64,000 bases of DNA from Inonotus obliquus. Its lineage: Eukaryota > Basidiomycota > Agaricomycetes > Hymenochaetales > Hymenochaetaceae. The translations under genes and the position numbers were made by a program. Of this stretch, positions 24,401 to 35,469 are shown one piece after another. Location of the stretch: contig JAJHTX010000001.1 of the NCBI GenBank assembly GCA_032164295.1, forward strand, positions 4,092,001-4,156,000. The letters are read 5' to 3'. Position 1 is the first letter of the stretch, and every line of letters starts with the position of its first letter. A model generated the notes under the pieces. It saw nothing but the letters and a program-made list of their open reading frames with translations, was not told the origin of the DNA and did not search any database.

Positions 24401-26421
24401 GCTTTAAGGCGGGCATCTTATCAGGTGAGTCCTTCGTGTGATGCCCCTTCGTATTTTGTTGCGCTTTCGCATGATGTATAGACTCGAGAGCGGTTGACTA
24501 ATGCGTGCTTATCATGTAGTATTATTGAGTCTGCCAAACTTCGTACCGAGCTCGGCTATGTTTGCTTATGGTGAGTGTTGTTTTCATGGAAGATTTCGAC
24601 CCAGCAGTCTACTGACATGGTGTTAAGCTAATAGATCAATGTGGGCTTTGTGAGTTTTGAGGTGGAGGGCATTAGTGGTCTTTTATCTGATTGTGAATTG
24701 TAGGGTTATTGGTCAAATGACCCTGAGCCGATTTCGTGGCGACACTATTTCAGGCTGGGTCGGCAGAGTTAAGGCCACATTTTTCGGAGGGATAATTGGT
24801 ACAATTATGTGGTACGTAATTGTACATCCTCCCTGGATTCATGTTCTTGTTATTCCAATTCACACATGCACGCTTGGTTGCTTGTAGGTATGTATCGACG
24901 GGTTTAGGGGACGGTAACCCATATGGTCTTGCAGTCGTCTGTGCTATCACGTTCCCCTTCCTATTCTTTACAAGACTGTATTTTCCCGCCGCGTTTATGA
25001 CTGTTACGATTTTTGTCGTCACTGTTGGACTGGTGATTGGGTACAGCTGGCAGGATGCGAGAATATTAACGACGGACATGCTGAATGCTGGTGAGCCAGT
25101 GCATCTAGTATGTCGAACTATTCTAATGGTAATGCTTAGGGAAAGGTATTGAAGTTGCTTGGGTATGTTATGTTTTTCTTGTCATTTATTCTGTTTTATA
25201 TGACAATTTGATTTACTAATTTTTTCGTAGAAACGTTTTCTCCTTGTCACAATCGGTGTTTCGGTTGCCTTGTACGTCCTTATCGCATCCATGCCCAAGC
25301 GTATCTGATTAAACCCCGCTTAAATACAGCATTTTCTCCTACTTCCCGCCTTCGACTACTCTTCGTCGGTATCTTCGAACCACCTACGCAACTACCGCGC
25401 TGCAGCTCGGACAGGCGTACTGTGACGTTGTTTCAAATGTGACTGTGCGTGGAGGAGCGGAGACAGAAGTGATAGTGAAAGAGCTTATCGCAATACGACT
25501 AAAGCTGAGAAGGAGTAAGTCACTGATGGAGAATGTTGTATACGAGCTTTCATTGAGAGGGAGGTGGCCGAGAGATAGATACGAGGCCATTTGCGAGATT
25601 CAGTTGTAAGTTATAATTCTTACGAAGACGACTTGGGATTGATAGGAGTTTGATTGTTGGATAGAGAGATTGCGTATTTGCTTTCACACCTTCGTTCGGT
25701 GACTGAGCACCTCGAGCCTTCGTGGGCCAGGGCTTTCCTAAAGCGTACGCGCTTTCTGGAACCAGAGTTCCAGGGGGATGTTCTTGCCGTCATCAGTTAG
25801 TTCATATTCATCCCTCGCTCTTGATTTGTTGATGAAGGCTCCTTCAATTTTTCTACGACGTTTGTGGTGTATGCAACGACTCGATGTACAACTTACTGAT
25901 GGCTGAAAGGTATGATATCGACCTCCCTTCGTACTGGAACACCACTTCCGCAGGTCACGCCATGCCCTTTGCTTGATCGGTTTGTCGCACCCAAGTTTGG
26001 TCTACAAATTGTCAAGGGCGACGCAGATGGCAGTTCCTTGAGTGAGAACGGATGCAGCGAGATTGTAGAAGACGACGTTGAAGGTACGGATGTATACGGA
26101 GAGGATAGTGAGTATGCCGGGTTGCCGAGGAGGCTGACTGCGAGGACTTTGGAGGACGAACAGTATTTGTAAGTCTCTGTTAATCATTTTCTAGGTTTTA
26201 GTTTGTACCTCACACTCGGCTGATTCCACAATCCAATCTCCGCGTACAGATACTTCAGCGTCGGTGTCGCGACCGTATTTGGGATTGTTACGCGTCTGGA
26301 CAGATTGATGGTGGCAACAAAGGAGCTCGTCGGAGAGCAATTCCACATTACGGGTTTGCCGCTATATGCGCCGAGTGGCGGTGTCGGAGGGGGAGGGATT
26401 CCGAAGAAGAGTGGCAAGTAG
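21455..26421 (+). CDS. BRE4-like ArAE/FUSC membrane protein, copy 1
   Basis: Putative ER/plasma-membrane transporter of the aromatic acid exporter family (fungal DUF2422 + FUSC-like + DUF2421 architecture; the yeast relative Bre4 affects brefeldin A sensitivity). About 20 exons and roughly 1,200 residues; I followed the frame through all of them and saw no break. The N-terminal soluble tail contains RPRLRILVPGEDVDG. The first membrane block starts at ATHIKPVIRAVVAAWISVV, with a 22-nt exon (21996-22017). Next come RARAGPGPYTIAVVLSCIV and VGHLFPYPYYE. The central soluble region includes MRTQPLIFAKSALSDEFDP and a loop with about 17 His in 54 residues (23251-23418). The second block has SRFRGDTISGW, STGLGDGNPYGLAVVC and TRLYFPAAFMTVTIF. 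The C-terminal domain starts YFPPSTTLRRYLRTTYAT and ends after TRLDRLMVATKELVGEQF. Tandem with copy 2. Confidence 0.9.
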
Positions 26422-27511
26422 ACTTGCTAAAAGTGGGATGTAGTTGATGTGGAGCAGACCTTTGGTTGGAGACACCTATTTCAATCTTGCTGATTTCGGA
26501 TATGAGAAGGGAATTTCGAGATAGGTTTGGAGTGGCCGTTCCTTCGTCTTCGATTTCTGAAGTATACGATAGCGTTCAGTTGTATTTGTAGCCGTATCCG
26601 CAGCGAAGACACCGGAGACTAGTGTATGAATCTACCCCGGCAGTATTTACAGTACAATTGACCCGCATTGCTCTAGATGCAAAATCGCTTCGACTGACTC
26701 CATGATACGAGAGTAGAATTGTATCTGTACTCGCCCTCACCTTCGTCAACAAACTTAAGCTATTAGGCCTACCAGGTGATTGCTAGCAGACATTAGTGAG
26801 GGGCGTTCACTGACGTTCTGTTCCAGTGGTCCAAATTAAACCTGTGTGGCACTGAATGGTTAGAGTCACCGAAAGTTTCTGTTAGTTCCTAAATTCGAAT
26901 AATGTGGGTCCAGGACGAGCGTGGGATTTGTTTCCAAAATCGGGTCTTGTGCTGATGGTAACTGGTCTATCGGATTCTGAAGATAACTTGCACTTGCGAG
27001 CTGACTATAGGTTCCAATGCTTGCGTCTTAGAAGCATGATATTCATCTGAGGATACTATCGCTACAGGCCAGGTGACATTCGATCTCTCAGTCTCAGAGA
27101 TTATATAATAGCGCATTTCGAGAGCATCATAAACTGCGATTCAGTCCCAGACTTCGTTTTGCTGAGAAACAGAGCAATAAAGAGCTCGTGTGTACTTTGA
27201 GATCATCACAGAGCACACCTTCCGCGAGAACCATCCAACTTGATATTGGTATGTACGGTAAAGGACTCGGAGTCTCGGCGATCATATCCAGGAGAGTTAT
27301 GTAATATTGACGTAACCGCTTCTATTTTTGTTTCTCCGTCTTCAACGTCTCCGTCTTCCGTCCCGTCCATTACACACACAGGCCTTACATAAGTTTCTGA
27401 CTTCTCTTCCTCCAGATGGATGACTTTACCATCTCACCTACTTTGCATTCTCTCCTCTTCTCGATTTCATAACATTTGTATACCGTGGTCATTTCAATCA
27501 TTTAGTTAGGT
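26422..27511. other. intergenic region between the BRE4-like paralogues
   Basis: About 1.1 kb without a long frame or a recognisable RNA. It presumably holds the terminator of copy 1 and the promoter of copy 2; the last 150 nt before the ATG at 27512 are pyrimidine-rich (CTCCGTCTTC, CTTCTCTTCCTCC). I saw no transposon remnant or terminal repeats that would explain the duplication. Confidence 0.5.
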
Positions 27512-30500
27512 ATGCCTGTCTCCGAAAATAGGCACCCGCACGATTCTGCCGAGGCACTCGAATCACAGATCTCTCGATCTAGCGAGTGCTCCCGTAGAGC
27601 AGGTCGTCCGAGGCTCAGGATACAAGTACCAGGCGAAGAAATCGACACCGTGAATGGCAATGACGCTTATCCTAAAGAGTTGACTGGTCACTCAGCATCC
27701 ACACGCCATCCGCATCCTCCGACTTCTCAAGCTAGTATTGCGAAAGCGACCTCTCCTGAGACCACACAGCGTCCGAAATCTGACGCGGATAGTGATCCTA
27801 GATGGTTTGTGAGCTGGACTGGGAAGATGAAGACAATATTGGGGATCCCCGATTCCGGGTGGATAAAGAATAACATGGATGCTACTCATATCAAACCAGT
27901 TATTCGCGCAGCTGTGGCAGCGTGGATTTCTGTCGTCCTTCTTGTTATCGAGCCAGTTCGCCGGGTTCTGGGACAAGTGAGACTCTATTTCTGCTCTATT
28001 GAATCTGTCAGCTCATGAATTAATCATATTGATGCATATGTAGGCAGGGTTTCTCATTGTCATCGGTATGCTTACCCTCCCAAATCGAGAACGGCATTTT
28101 CACATTGCTCACTGTTGAATCGTAGCGTCTTTCCTTTCCCCACCCGCGGAGGCTTTCATGCAAGTCCTTGAACGGGAGATGGCAATACTCATATTTACAA
28201 CTATTTCTTTCGCGTCAGTGATGGCCCTTTCCCTTTGCACCATGATAGATTCAAATGACCTCACTTCGCTACTTCATAGTTGGACATGCCTCGGAATTCG
28301 CCTTGCAAATCTTGCGCGGCGTGAGTTCAATCCCTTCGCGTCGACTATCGAAATATTCTCGGGGAGATATATTGAGGCTTGGGTATGTGCTCGGTCTTTG
28401 TCTTTGGTTCCAAAGCTTCTGAGGGTTCCGTCTATTTTAGCCGACGATCATCTGTGCAGTATTCCTTTTCATTTGGACATCCCTTCTGCTGTACACGAGA
28501 GCACGCGTTGGCCCGGGACCGTATATCATTGCTGTCGTTTTATCCTGCATTGTAACGGGTGAGAGAATTTCTTGTGATTTTCGTTCCTTGTGATGATGAC
28601 AATATGATGAAGATATCTCTCTCACTGTTGGTCATCTTTTCCCTTATCCATACTATGGCGTGCGTATCCCACTTTTCACAATGTACCGTTACTAATGACA
28701 TATCTTATCAAGACCGGCGAGTCTGTTGTGATCCCGATTGCTTTCCACTCCGTAATTGCGATCGTTTGCTCGGCAATCGTCTTCCCGGAGAGCGTCAACG
28801 CGCAATTTATCAAGCGCTTCCGCACTGTTTTCATCGATCTATCAAAGGCAATGCGCACACAGCCATTGATTTTCGGCACATCCGCACTCTCGGACGACTT
28901 CGACCCCACTCCTTTTTTCAAGGAAGTAGAAGCAGCGGAGGCAGCTCTCGCACCACTCGCAGTAACAAGCCGACTGATGAAACGTGACATCTCGTGGGGT
29001 CGGTTTGGTTCCAAGGATTTTTCGCGTTTGCATGAGCTCGTCAGAAGAATGTCGGTTCGAGCAAATGGCATGGCGTTTTATTTCAGAATTATGGACACCT
29101 CCGCAAACAGGCAGCCGGGAACGCCTGGGTTTTCGTTACTAAACACACCTGCACATACACCTCCTTCCTCTCGCCCGCCTTCGCCGACGCGGTCCTCGCG
29201 ATCTTCTAGATCGATAAGCGATCTGAATATTGCTGGGTCGAGCGCATCCGTTGCTTCTATTAGCTCTACAGATGCAAGTCCAGCGGTTGTGAGGAGGAGA
29301 AAGAGGCAACTCAGACACTCCGCGCATAATTCTCTGTATCAGCATGCGCTGCATGTTTATCACAACGCTCATCATCGACATTCATCTTCTCTACATCATG
29401 CTCATCGCCACCACCACCATCACCTTAAGCACCTTTCATCCTCGCTCTTCCATGATATCCTAGAACGTCCCTCTGAAGGCGTAGTTGGAGTGTTCGAGTC
29501 ACAACGATATCTCAATCTTGAAATGCGGTTAATGCTGCCAAATGCCGAAGAAGTGATCCCACAGATTGTGAGGCGCTTAGGGGAAAGTTCGGTTGATTTG
29601 ACGAGTTGCGCTGCGGACGCACTGGACCATCTGACGAGGAAGTTTGAGAGGATGAATGAGGATAGGTTTCATAAATTGTTTCGTAGGGCACGGGATATGA
29701 CGTGGGAGGAAGGGATCAGGGATGATGAGCGTATGATGCGGAAATTACGGTCTGTACTTGAGGAGTTTAGGACGAAGAAAAGGCAGGTTAATTTGTTGAT
29801 ATCCTGCCCTTTGTTGTCTCCTGCTGATCTCTTTGCGTTTATCATTTCTAGGCATCGTGTGATGGACTTGTATCGGCCGCACGTGGTTTCGCATTTGTCC
29901 GCTCAGACAACCGAAGAACCACCTCCACATCGCTACTTGTTTCAATGTTATATGTACCAATACCATCTCATGTTCTTTGCTGAGCATTTGTGTCAGATGG
30001 TGCGCACGCGTCTCGCCCTCATTTCAACTGTACGTCTTTCTAACGATATCACTCTACTGCACGCGTTGTGCTGTGCCATGGATAGTTCGAGGAGCTGGTA
30101 GACCTGGAGAGGACTCGTCCACGTTCGCGACTTTGGCTACCCATCCTTCCTTTCAAGCAGATCATCATGTGGAGAAAGTGGGAACCGACAGATGTCGGAA
30201 TGCAGCATAATGAGGACGAGGACCCCGGTGCATAGTATCCATTCGCGCTCACATTGACTTTGAACTTACCGATGTCGACGCATTACATCATTGACAGATA
30301 TTGTTCAGGGCATTGACCCGGAAAAGAGAGAGCTCCTGGGTCAGGCGGAGAAAAGAGATCCAGATGCTCTACCGCCGAGTAATACACTTGAGGCGATTGG
30401 AACTTTTATTCATGCATCAATCTCTGCACTCGGACGTGGAAATGCCGTGTTCGGGTTCAAGGCCGGGCTACTGTCTGGTGAGCACCGCAGGCGATTTAAT

Positions 30501-32485
30501 GTGTCGGCATTTCTGTTGTCCTTGCTGTTCATGGAAGCTTAAAACGTTGCCACATGTTAACTGTGATATCACAGTGTTGTTGAGCCTACCAAACTTTGTA
30601 CCTAGCTCGGCTATGTTTGCATACGGTTAGTACAGCAGACCTGGCATCACTCCGTGGGATTTATTGATTTACGGATATCTAGCCAACAGATCTATATGGG
30701 CTTTGTGAGTTCCCAGTCCGTTGTAGTTCAGTGCGTATGATCTGATATCTTCTACCATACTAGGGTCATCGGACAGCTCACACTGAGTCGGTTTCGTGGT
30801 GACACCATCTGGGGATGGTTCTCTCGGGAAGTGGCCACTATCTTGGGGGGAATTCTTGGGACTGTGATGTGGTATGTTGGCTTGCAAGCACGCTTCTCGT
30901 CCTGTCACCTCCCGTTCTCTTAATACAATGTTGAACGTCTTCCTTCAGGTACATCTCAACAGGCCTAGGAAACGGCAATTCCTACGGCCTAGCAGCCGTC
31001 TGCGCAGCTGTGTTTCCATTTTTGTTCTTTATACGACTAAACTACCCCGCAGCGCCGATGACTCTGACTATTTTCATTGTTACTGTGGGCTTGGTTGTCG
31101 GATATAGCTGGCATGATGTAACGATGCCGAATTTGTCTAATGCTGGTGAGTTTTGTGTATGTATTGAGCGTTGTGCGCGAGAACCGCTGATGGTCCCGGT
31201 GTCTCAAGGGAAAGGGATTGAAGTTGCTTGGGTATGTTCAAACTTCACGGTTAATTCGTTTTCTAATTCTCCGGTCAGAAACGCTTTCTGCTAGTCACCA
31301 TTGGTGTCACAGTCGCCTTGTATGTTCCTCCAACCATCCTATAATATTACTTAGCTAACGACCTACAATACAACAGTATCTTCTCCTACTTCCCTCCATC
31401 AACAACTCTCCGTCGCTACCTGCGCACAACATATGCGACAACAGCGCAACAGCTGGGACAAGCATACTGCGATGTCGTTTCAAATGTGACCGTCCGCGGT
31501 GGCGCAGAGACAGAAGTGATAGTGAAAGAGCTGATCGCAAGTCGTCTGAAGCTGAGAAGGAGTAAGGCATTGATGGAGAATGTCGCCTACGAGTTTTCGC
31601 TGAGGGGAAAGTGGCCGAAGGAAAGATACGAGGCGATTTGCGAGATTCAGTTGTATGTTATTAACGTTGTTGCGACAATGGGTGCGAAGGTACTGATTTA
31701 TGCGTTTCTGAATAGGGAGATTGCGTACTTGCTTTCGCATCTCCGTTCTGTGACGGAACACCTTGAACCCTCGTGGGCCCGGGCTTTCCTTAAGCGCACG
31801 CGATTTCTCGAGCCGGAGTTTCAGGGAGATGTTCTTGCCGTTATCAGTCAGTCCTTTTTTTCTACCTTTGCCCATTTACTTTCCACTGAATCTTGTGCTT
31901 TCTCCTTACGAATGATTCTCTAAAGATATGATATCTACCTCTCTTCGCACAGGTACACCGCTTCCACAAGTTACTCCGTGCCCATTGCTTGATCGATTTA
32001 TTGCGCCGAAGCTTGGTTTTCATTTTCTCAAGGGAAGTCCGACTACCAGTCCTACAAATGACAGTGGTGGTAATGAAACGGAAGAAGATGACGCTGGAGG
32101 AACGGGAAGGGGAGGGAGTGCGGAAGGCTCTGATGTATACGGCGAGGACAGCGAGTTTGCGGGACTGCCAAAGAGGTTGACAGCGGAGACGTTAGAAAAC
32201 GAACAGTATCTGTATGTCGTTCTTTCCCAGTCATATTTGTCCACCCTGTTCTACTGTCACTCTTATGCTCTGCGGATCTGATGTTGTCATATCGCACTCA
32301 CTCTTTGTTCTTCGTGTAGGTACTTCAGTGTAGGTGTCGCGACTGCGTTTGGGATCATCACGCGACTTGATAGATTGATGGTTGCGACAAAGGAGCTAGT
32401 CGGTGAGCAATATCATATAGCAGGTCTACCAGTATATACAGCCAGTAGTGGCCCTGCATTTAATCAGAGGATGAATGTGCACTAG
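27512..32485 (+). CDS. BRE4-like ArAE/FUSC membrane protein, copy 2
   Basis: Paralogue of the preceding gene with the same exon order. The start is the ATG at 27512 (MPVSENRHPHDSAEALES). The shared N-terminal motif RPRLRIQVPGEEID is followed by ATHIKPVIRAAVAAWISVV and a 22-nt exon (28044-28065). TRARVGPGPYIIAVVLSCIV and VGHLFPYPYY complete the first membrane block. The central exon (about 28713-29785) has MRTQPLIFGTSALSDDFDP and a histidine cluster (about 29311-29432; roughly 17 His in 39 residues, including HHHHH). The second block has SRFRGDTIWGW, STGLGNGNSYGLAAVC and IRLNYPAAPMTLTIF. The C-terminal domain is YFPPSTTLRRYLRTTYAT to TRLDRLMVATKELVGEQ, ending at the stop at 32485. The tail after that point differs from copy 1. 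The frame appears intact. Confidence 0.9.
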
Positions 32486-32855
32486 AGACGGTCAAGATTC
32501 GTTCGGAATATGTTCCATAGAGTGTATCGTGGTTATAAAATGTATCGTATTGTAGTTGTAGTTATAGAAAAGAGCACCCGGACTAAGACAGCCGAATGAA
32601 TGTATCCGTATAATTTGGTATGACAATAGTGACTTGCCACAAGCCCTATAAGCAATCAACAAACACAAACTTCGAACATTGAAGGAGGGGCGTAAGGACG
32701 AGCCGGAGTGAAGGAAAGGTTTAGGATAGGATAAGTCCAAAGGCGGACAAAAGGTAAGATGGTATCCCGATAGCATTAATAAATACATAAATCAAATACA
32801 GTAGAAAGAGGTGCAGAGAATTAGCGAAAGTGGCGGAGAGGAGACGGTGCGATAA

Positions 32856-33861
32856 TTAAGAAAGTTTCTCCCAGAGAATAACCACGATGAGGATTATGAG
32901 TACGAGAATGATAAGTCCTGTGATGACGCGCTGTTGGTACATCCTGCAAGAGAATGGTGGATGGCGTTAGAAGATACTTTAAGGTATCAGGAGTGAATTA
33001 AACGGAGAGGGGATTGGGAAGCATGCAAGAGTAAAGTAGCGGTGGAGAGAAGGGCAAAAGGAGGAAAGACATACCTCCTAATCATCCTCTTCAGCGTTCC
33101 AGACGCACGGTCAATAGCACTATCCGCTGTTTGAAGCTACACGCGCAAACACACGTCAGTTGCATTCGCCACCAACAAGAGCAATTGCGGAATATGAAAG
33201 AAGTTACGCACTGTGTTCCTAGAATTCTCAATCTGTTCTCTCTGACGGCGCAACTCCCTCAAGATGTCTGAGCCTTGTTCTTCTGTCTCGAGCGCAACAC
33301 GTTGAGCATCTACAAGTCTCCTCGATCCACCTTCCAAAACCGCTGTTCCCTTCAACAACCTCGTCCGATCACCATTGGCGCCTCTTCCACCCGACCCGCC
33401 CAATTCGTCATCCTCCACACCCAAATCGCGGAATGGAGAAGCAGCGGTATCAGAGGCAGAAGAAAGGAGAGAAGAACGCTGAGCTGCTGCATGGAGAGTT
33501 CGCGCGCGAGCTTTCAGAGTGGTGAGAGCTGATTTGGCGGACTTTGCGCGTTCGTTGTAGGGAGATTTGATGCTTTGAGGCATTCCTTGGAGTTCGATTT
33601 CCATTTGCGCGACCTATGAGTAGTGCAGTCATTTATCAGTGGCATGCATAGGAGGACAGTAGGCTGAGCGAGAAGATAGAGTGGGACACGTACCATTTCA
33701 TCCGCCTCGTCCAACTCCATCTCTACACGCCGCAACGCAGCCTTACGCTGCTCACCTGGCTGACTTGGGTTATCTGCATCGAGTTTCTGTCTTATGCTAG
33801 AGGCTATTTGTTGGAAGTCTTGCTCATATGAGTCGAAGAGAGAGGTTGGGGATGTGTCCAT
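32856..33861 (-). CDS. VTI1: SNARE protein VTI1
   Basis: Qb-SNARE acting in Golgi, endosome and vacuole fusion. The start is the ATG at 33861 (MDTSPTSLFDSYEQDFQQI). The N-terminal three-helix Vti1 domain continues through ASSIRQKLDADN, LRRVEMELDEADEMV and MEIELQGMP. The SNARE motif begins around VDAQRVALETEEQGSDILRE and continues as LRRQREQIENSRNTV, then LQTADSAIDRASGTLKRMIRR. The last exon encodes the C-terminal anchor VITGLIILVLIILIVVILWE followed by KLS and the stop. A Ser/Gly-rich insertion (SSASDTAAS, GGSGGRGANGD) sits between the two domains. Four exons. It is divergent from the uS17m gene, about 255 nt away. Confidence 0.93.
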
Positions 33862-34116
33862 TGTGCGACCTGTGTATGAGGATGAGAGGTGAGAATGCAC
33901 ACAGTCTGAGAGGGACGTGTATGGTATGGTGACGTGCGCAGTGATATTCAAATCCAATTTAGAAATGAGATGAAGTCGTGGGAATAAATTACATAACTGT
34001 CGTTGCTAATTACTTTTTCCTTTCTTTACAGCTCTTCCAGCTCTCTCGCTGCCACTCACTACACCGCGTCTGGGTGCCACTTCAGTTGACCTGTGCTGCG
34101 TGGCAAAGAAAGCAAG

Positions 34117-34565
34117 ATGGCACCGCTACTTTTACAAGGCATCGTTACTAAAGTGGGTTTCATGAACAAGACGGCTACTGTCACCGTATCACGATGGGTA
34201 ACGCACCCGCGAACGAAAAAGCGTCTGGAACGTTCAAAGAAATACCTTACACATGATCCTAATAACGGTGCGTTCTTCCCTTGATTTTTAGTAATAGATC
34301 CCTGGCTTACGTGTAGGACACGTGTGTTGCGTTGTGATGGGTAGAACTTCGAATGGCAGACGAAGTGACGATTCAGAATTGTCCTCCTATCTCGGCGAGG
34401 AAGCGGTTTCAGCTATTTAAGGTGCTGCGGAGTCCGGAGAAGGATAGGGAGGAGAGGCATAGGATGGAAGCGGAGACTTTGAAAATGGCGGCGGCGGCGA
34501 CTTCGCTCGGTTCTATGCAACCACAGCAATCGACGGGAACGACTTCAACATCAAGTGCGCAGTAA
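34117..34565 (+). CDS. mrps17: mitochondrial ribosomal protein uS17m (S17 family)
   Basis: Small-subunit mitochondrial ribosomal protein. Exon 1 (34117-34267) encodes MAPLLLQGIVTKVGFMNKTA, then VTVSRWVTHPRTKKRLERSKK and YLTHDPNN, the OB-fold core of S17. The intron (34268-34344) leads to exon 2: ELRMADEVTIQNCPPISARK and RFQLFKVLRSPEKD. The last third is a poorly conserved Ala/Gln/Ser/Thr-rich tail ending at 34565. The bacterial-family core ends near RFQL, so the tail is a fungal extension. Confidence 0.92.
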
Positions 34566-35469
34566 TGTTCTGTACTTCGCCGGACGTCAGACGCCTCGAC
34601 GTAGACTTGGATAGATATCAACCCTCGGTGCGATGTTTCACTTACGGAGCAATCTCGCACACAGTTGTGTTTTCCGTTCGCATTGCCGCCCAACGTACGA
34701 TTCGTACGATTCGTCCCCTGAAATATTCCCATCACTCGGATAAAGTGCGCGTTGGAGTAAATGGAACGGGCAAGTACATTAGGAACATTGCTTAATGCAC
34801 GCGAATCAGACTCTGTTCATTTCGAGGTTGAGTCTTACAAACTGATAAGCGCTTTTCAAGATTTAACTAAACTCCCTTCCTTGGCGCCAATGCCGGGTTG
34901 GTTGAAGATAGTTCGAATGCCCTGGGCGCCTTTGCACTTTGGATGCACGCCATCTTGATTTTGAGGATTGCATCTGCTTAGCTAGCCATGGTAACGAGGC
35001 GTTTCCATTATCTGCACTTCATTGCATTGAGACAATTTGGGATATCAAAGCATGAGTCTTGCGGCAGAACAGAAGCAAGCGAGTGACTTAGCGCTATGAG
35101 GGAACTATAGAGAACGCTAATGCCGTTGAGCGCCTGTAGTCCATATCAGTGCCTCATTTACTTCTACGAATGGACTAAACGTACAACTATCTAAGCATTA
35201 CGCGATACAATTCGACATGTACGGGGGTCCGTGCCCATCTTCATGAATCGTTTCAACGGTTACATACTGACGCTTTATTCTTCTGACCACGGGGTCTCAT
35301 CTTGCACTATTTCACAAGCTGAATAGACCGGCACTACAAGGGGTGAGTTCGCCTTGACGTCCGTCCCTACCTCCAAAGTCCCTACCTCCAAATGAATCTC
35401 CTCTCCTTTGAGTTTGATGCAGGTTCGATCCAGAAACTGTTCAATGAATCGAAGAGCAGTCATGATTCC
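34566..35469. other. intergenic stretch before the NLR duplication
   Basis: No confident gene. A minus-strand ATG-initiated frame (35637-35275, 120 codons) has some coding character (LRFIEQFLDRTCIKLKGEE, and a repeated LEVGT). The equivalent strand in the second duplicated unit hits a stop after about 14 codons, so the first part is not conserved as protein. A run of 11 G occurs near 35540-35550. Confidence 0.4.
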
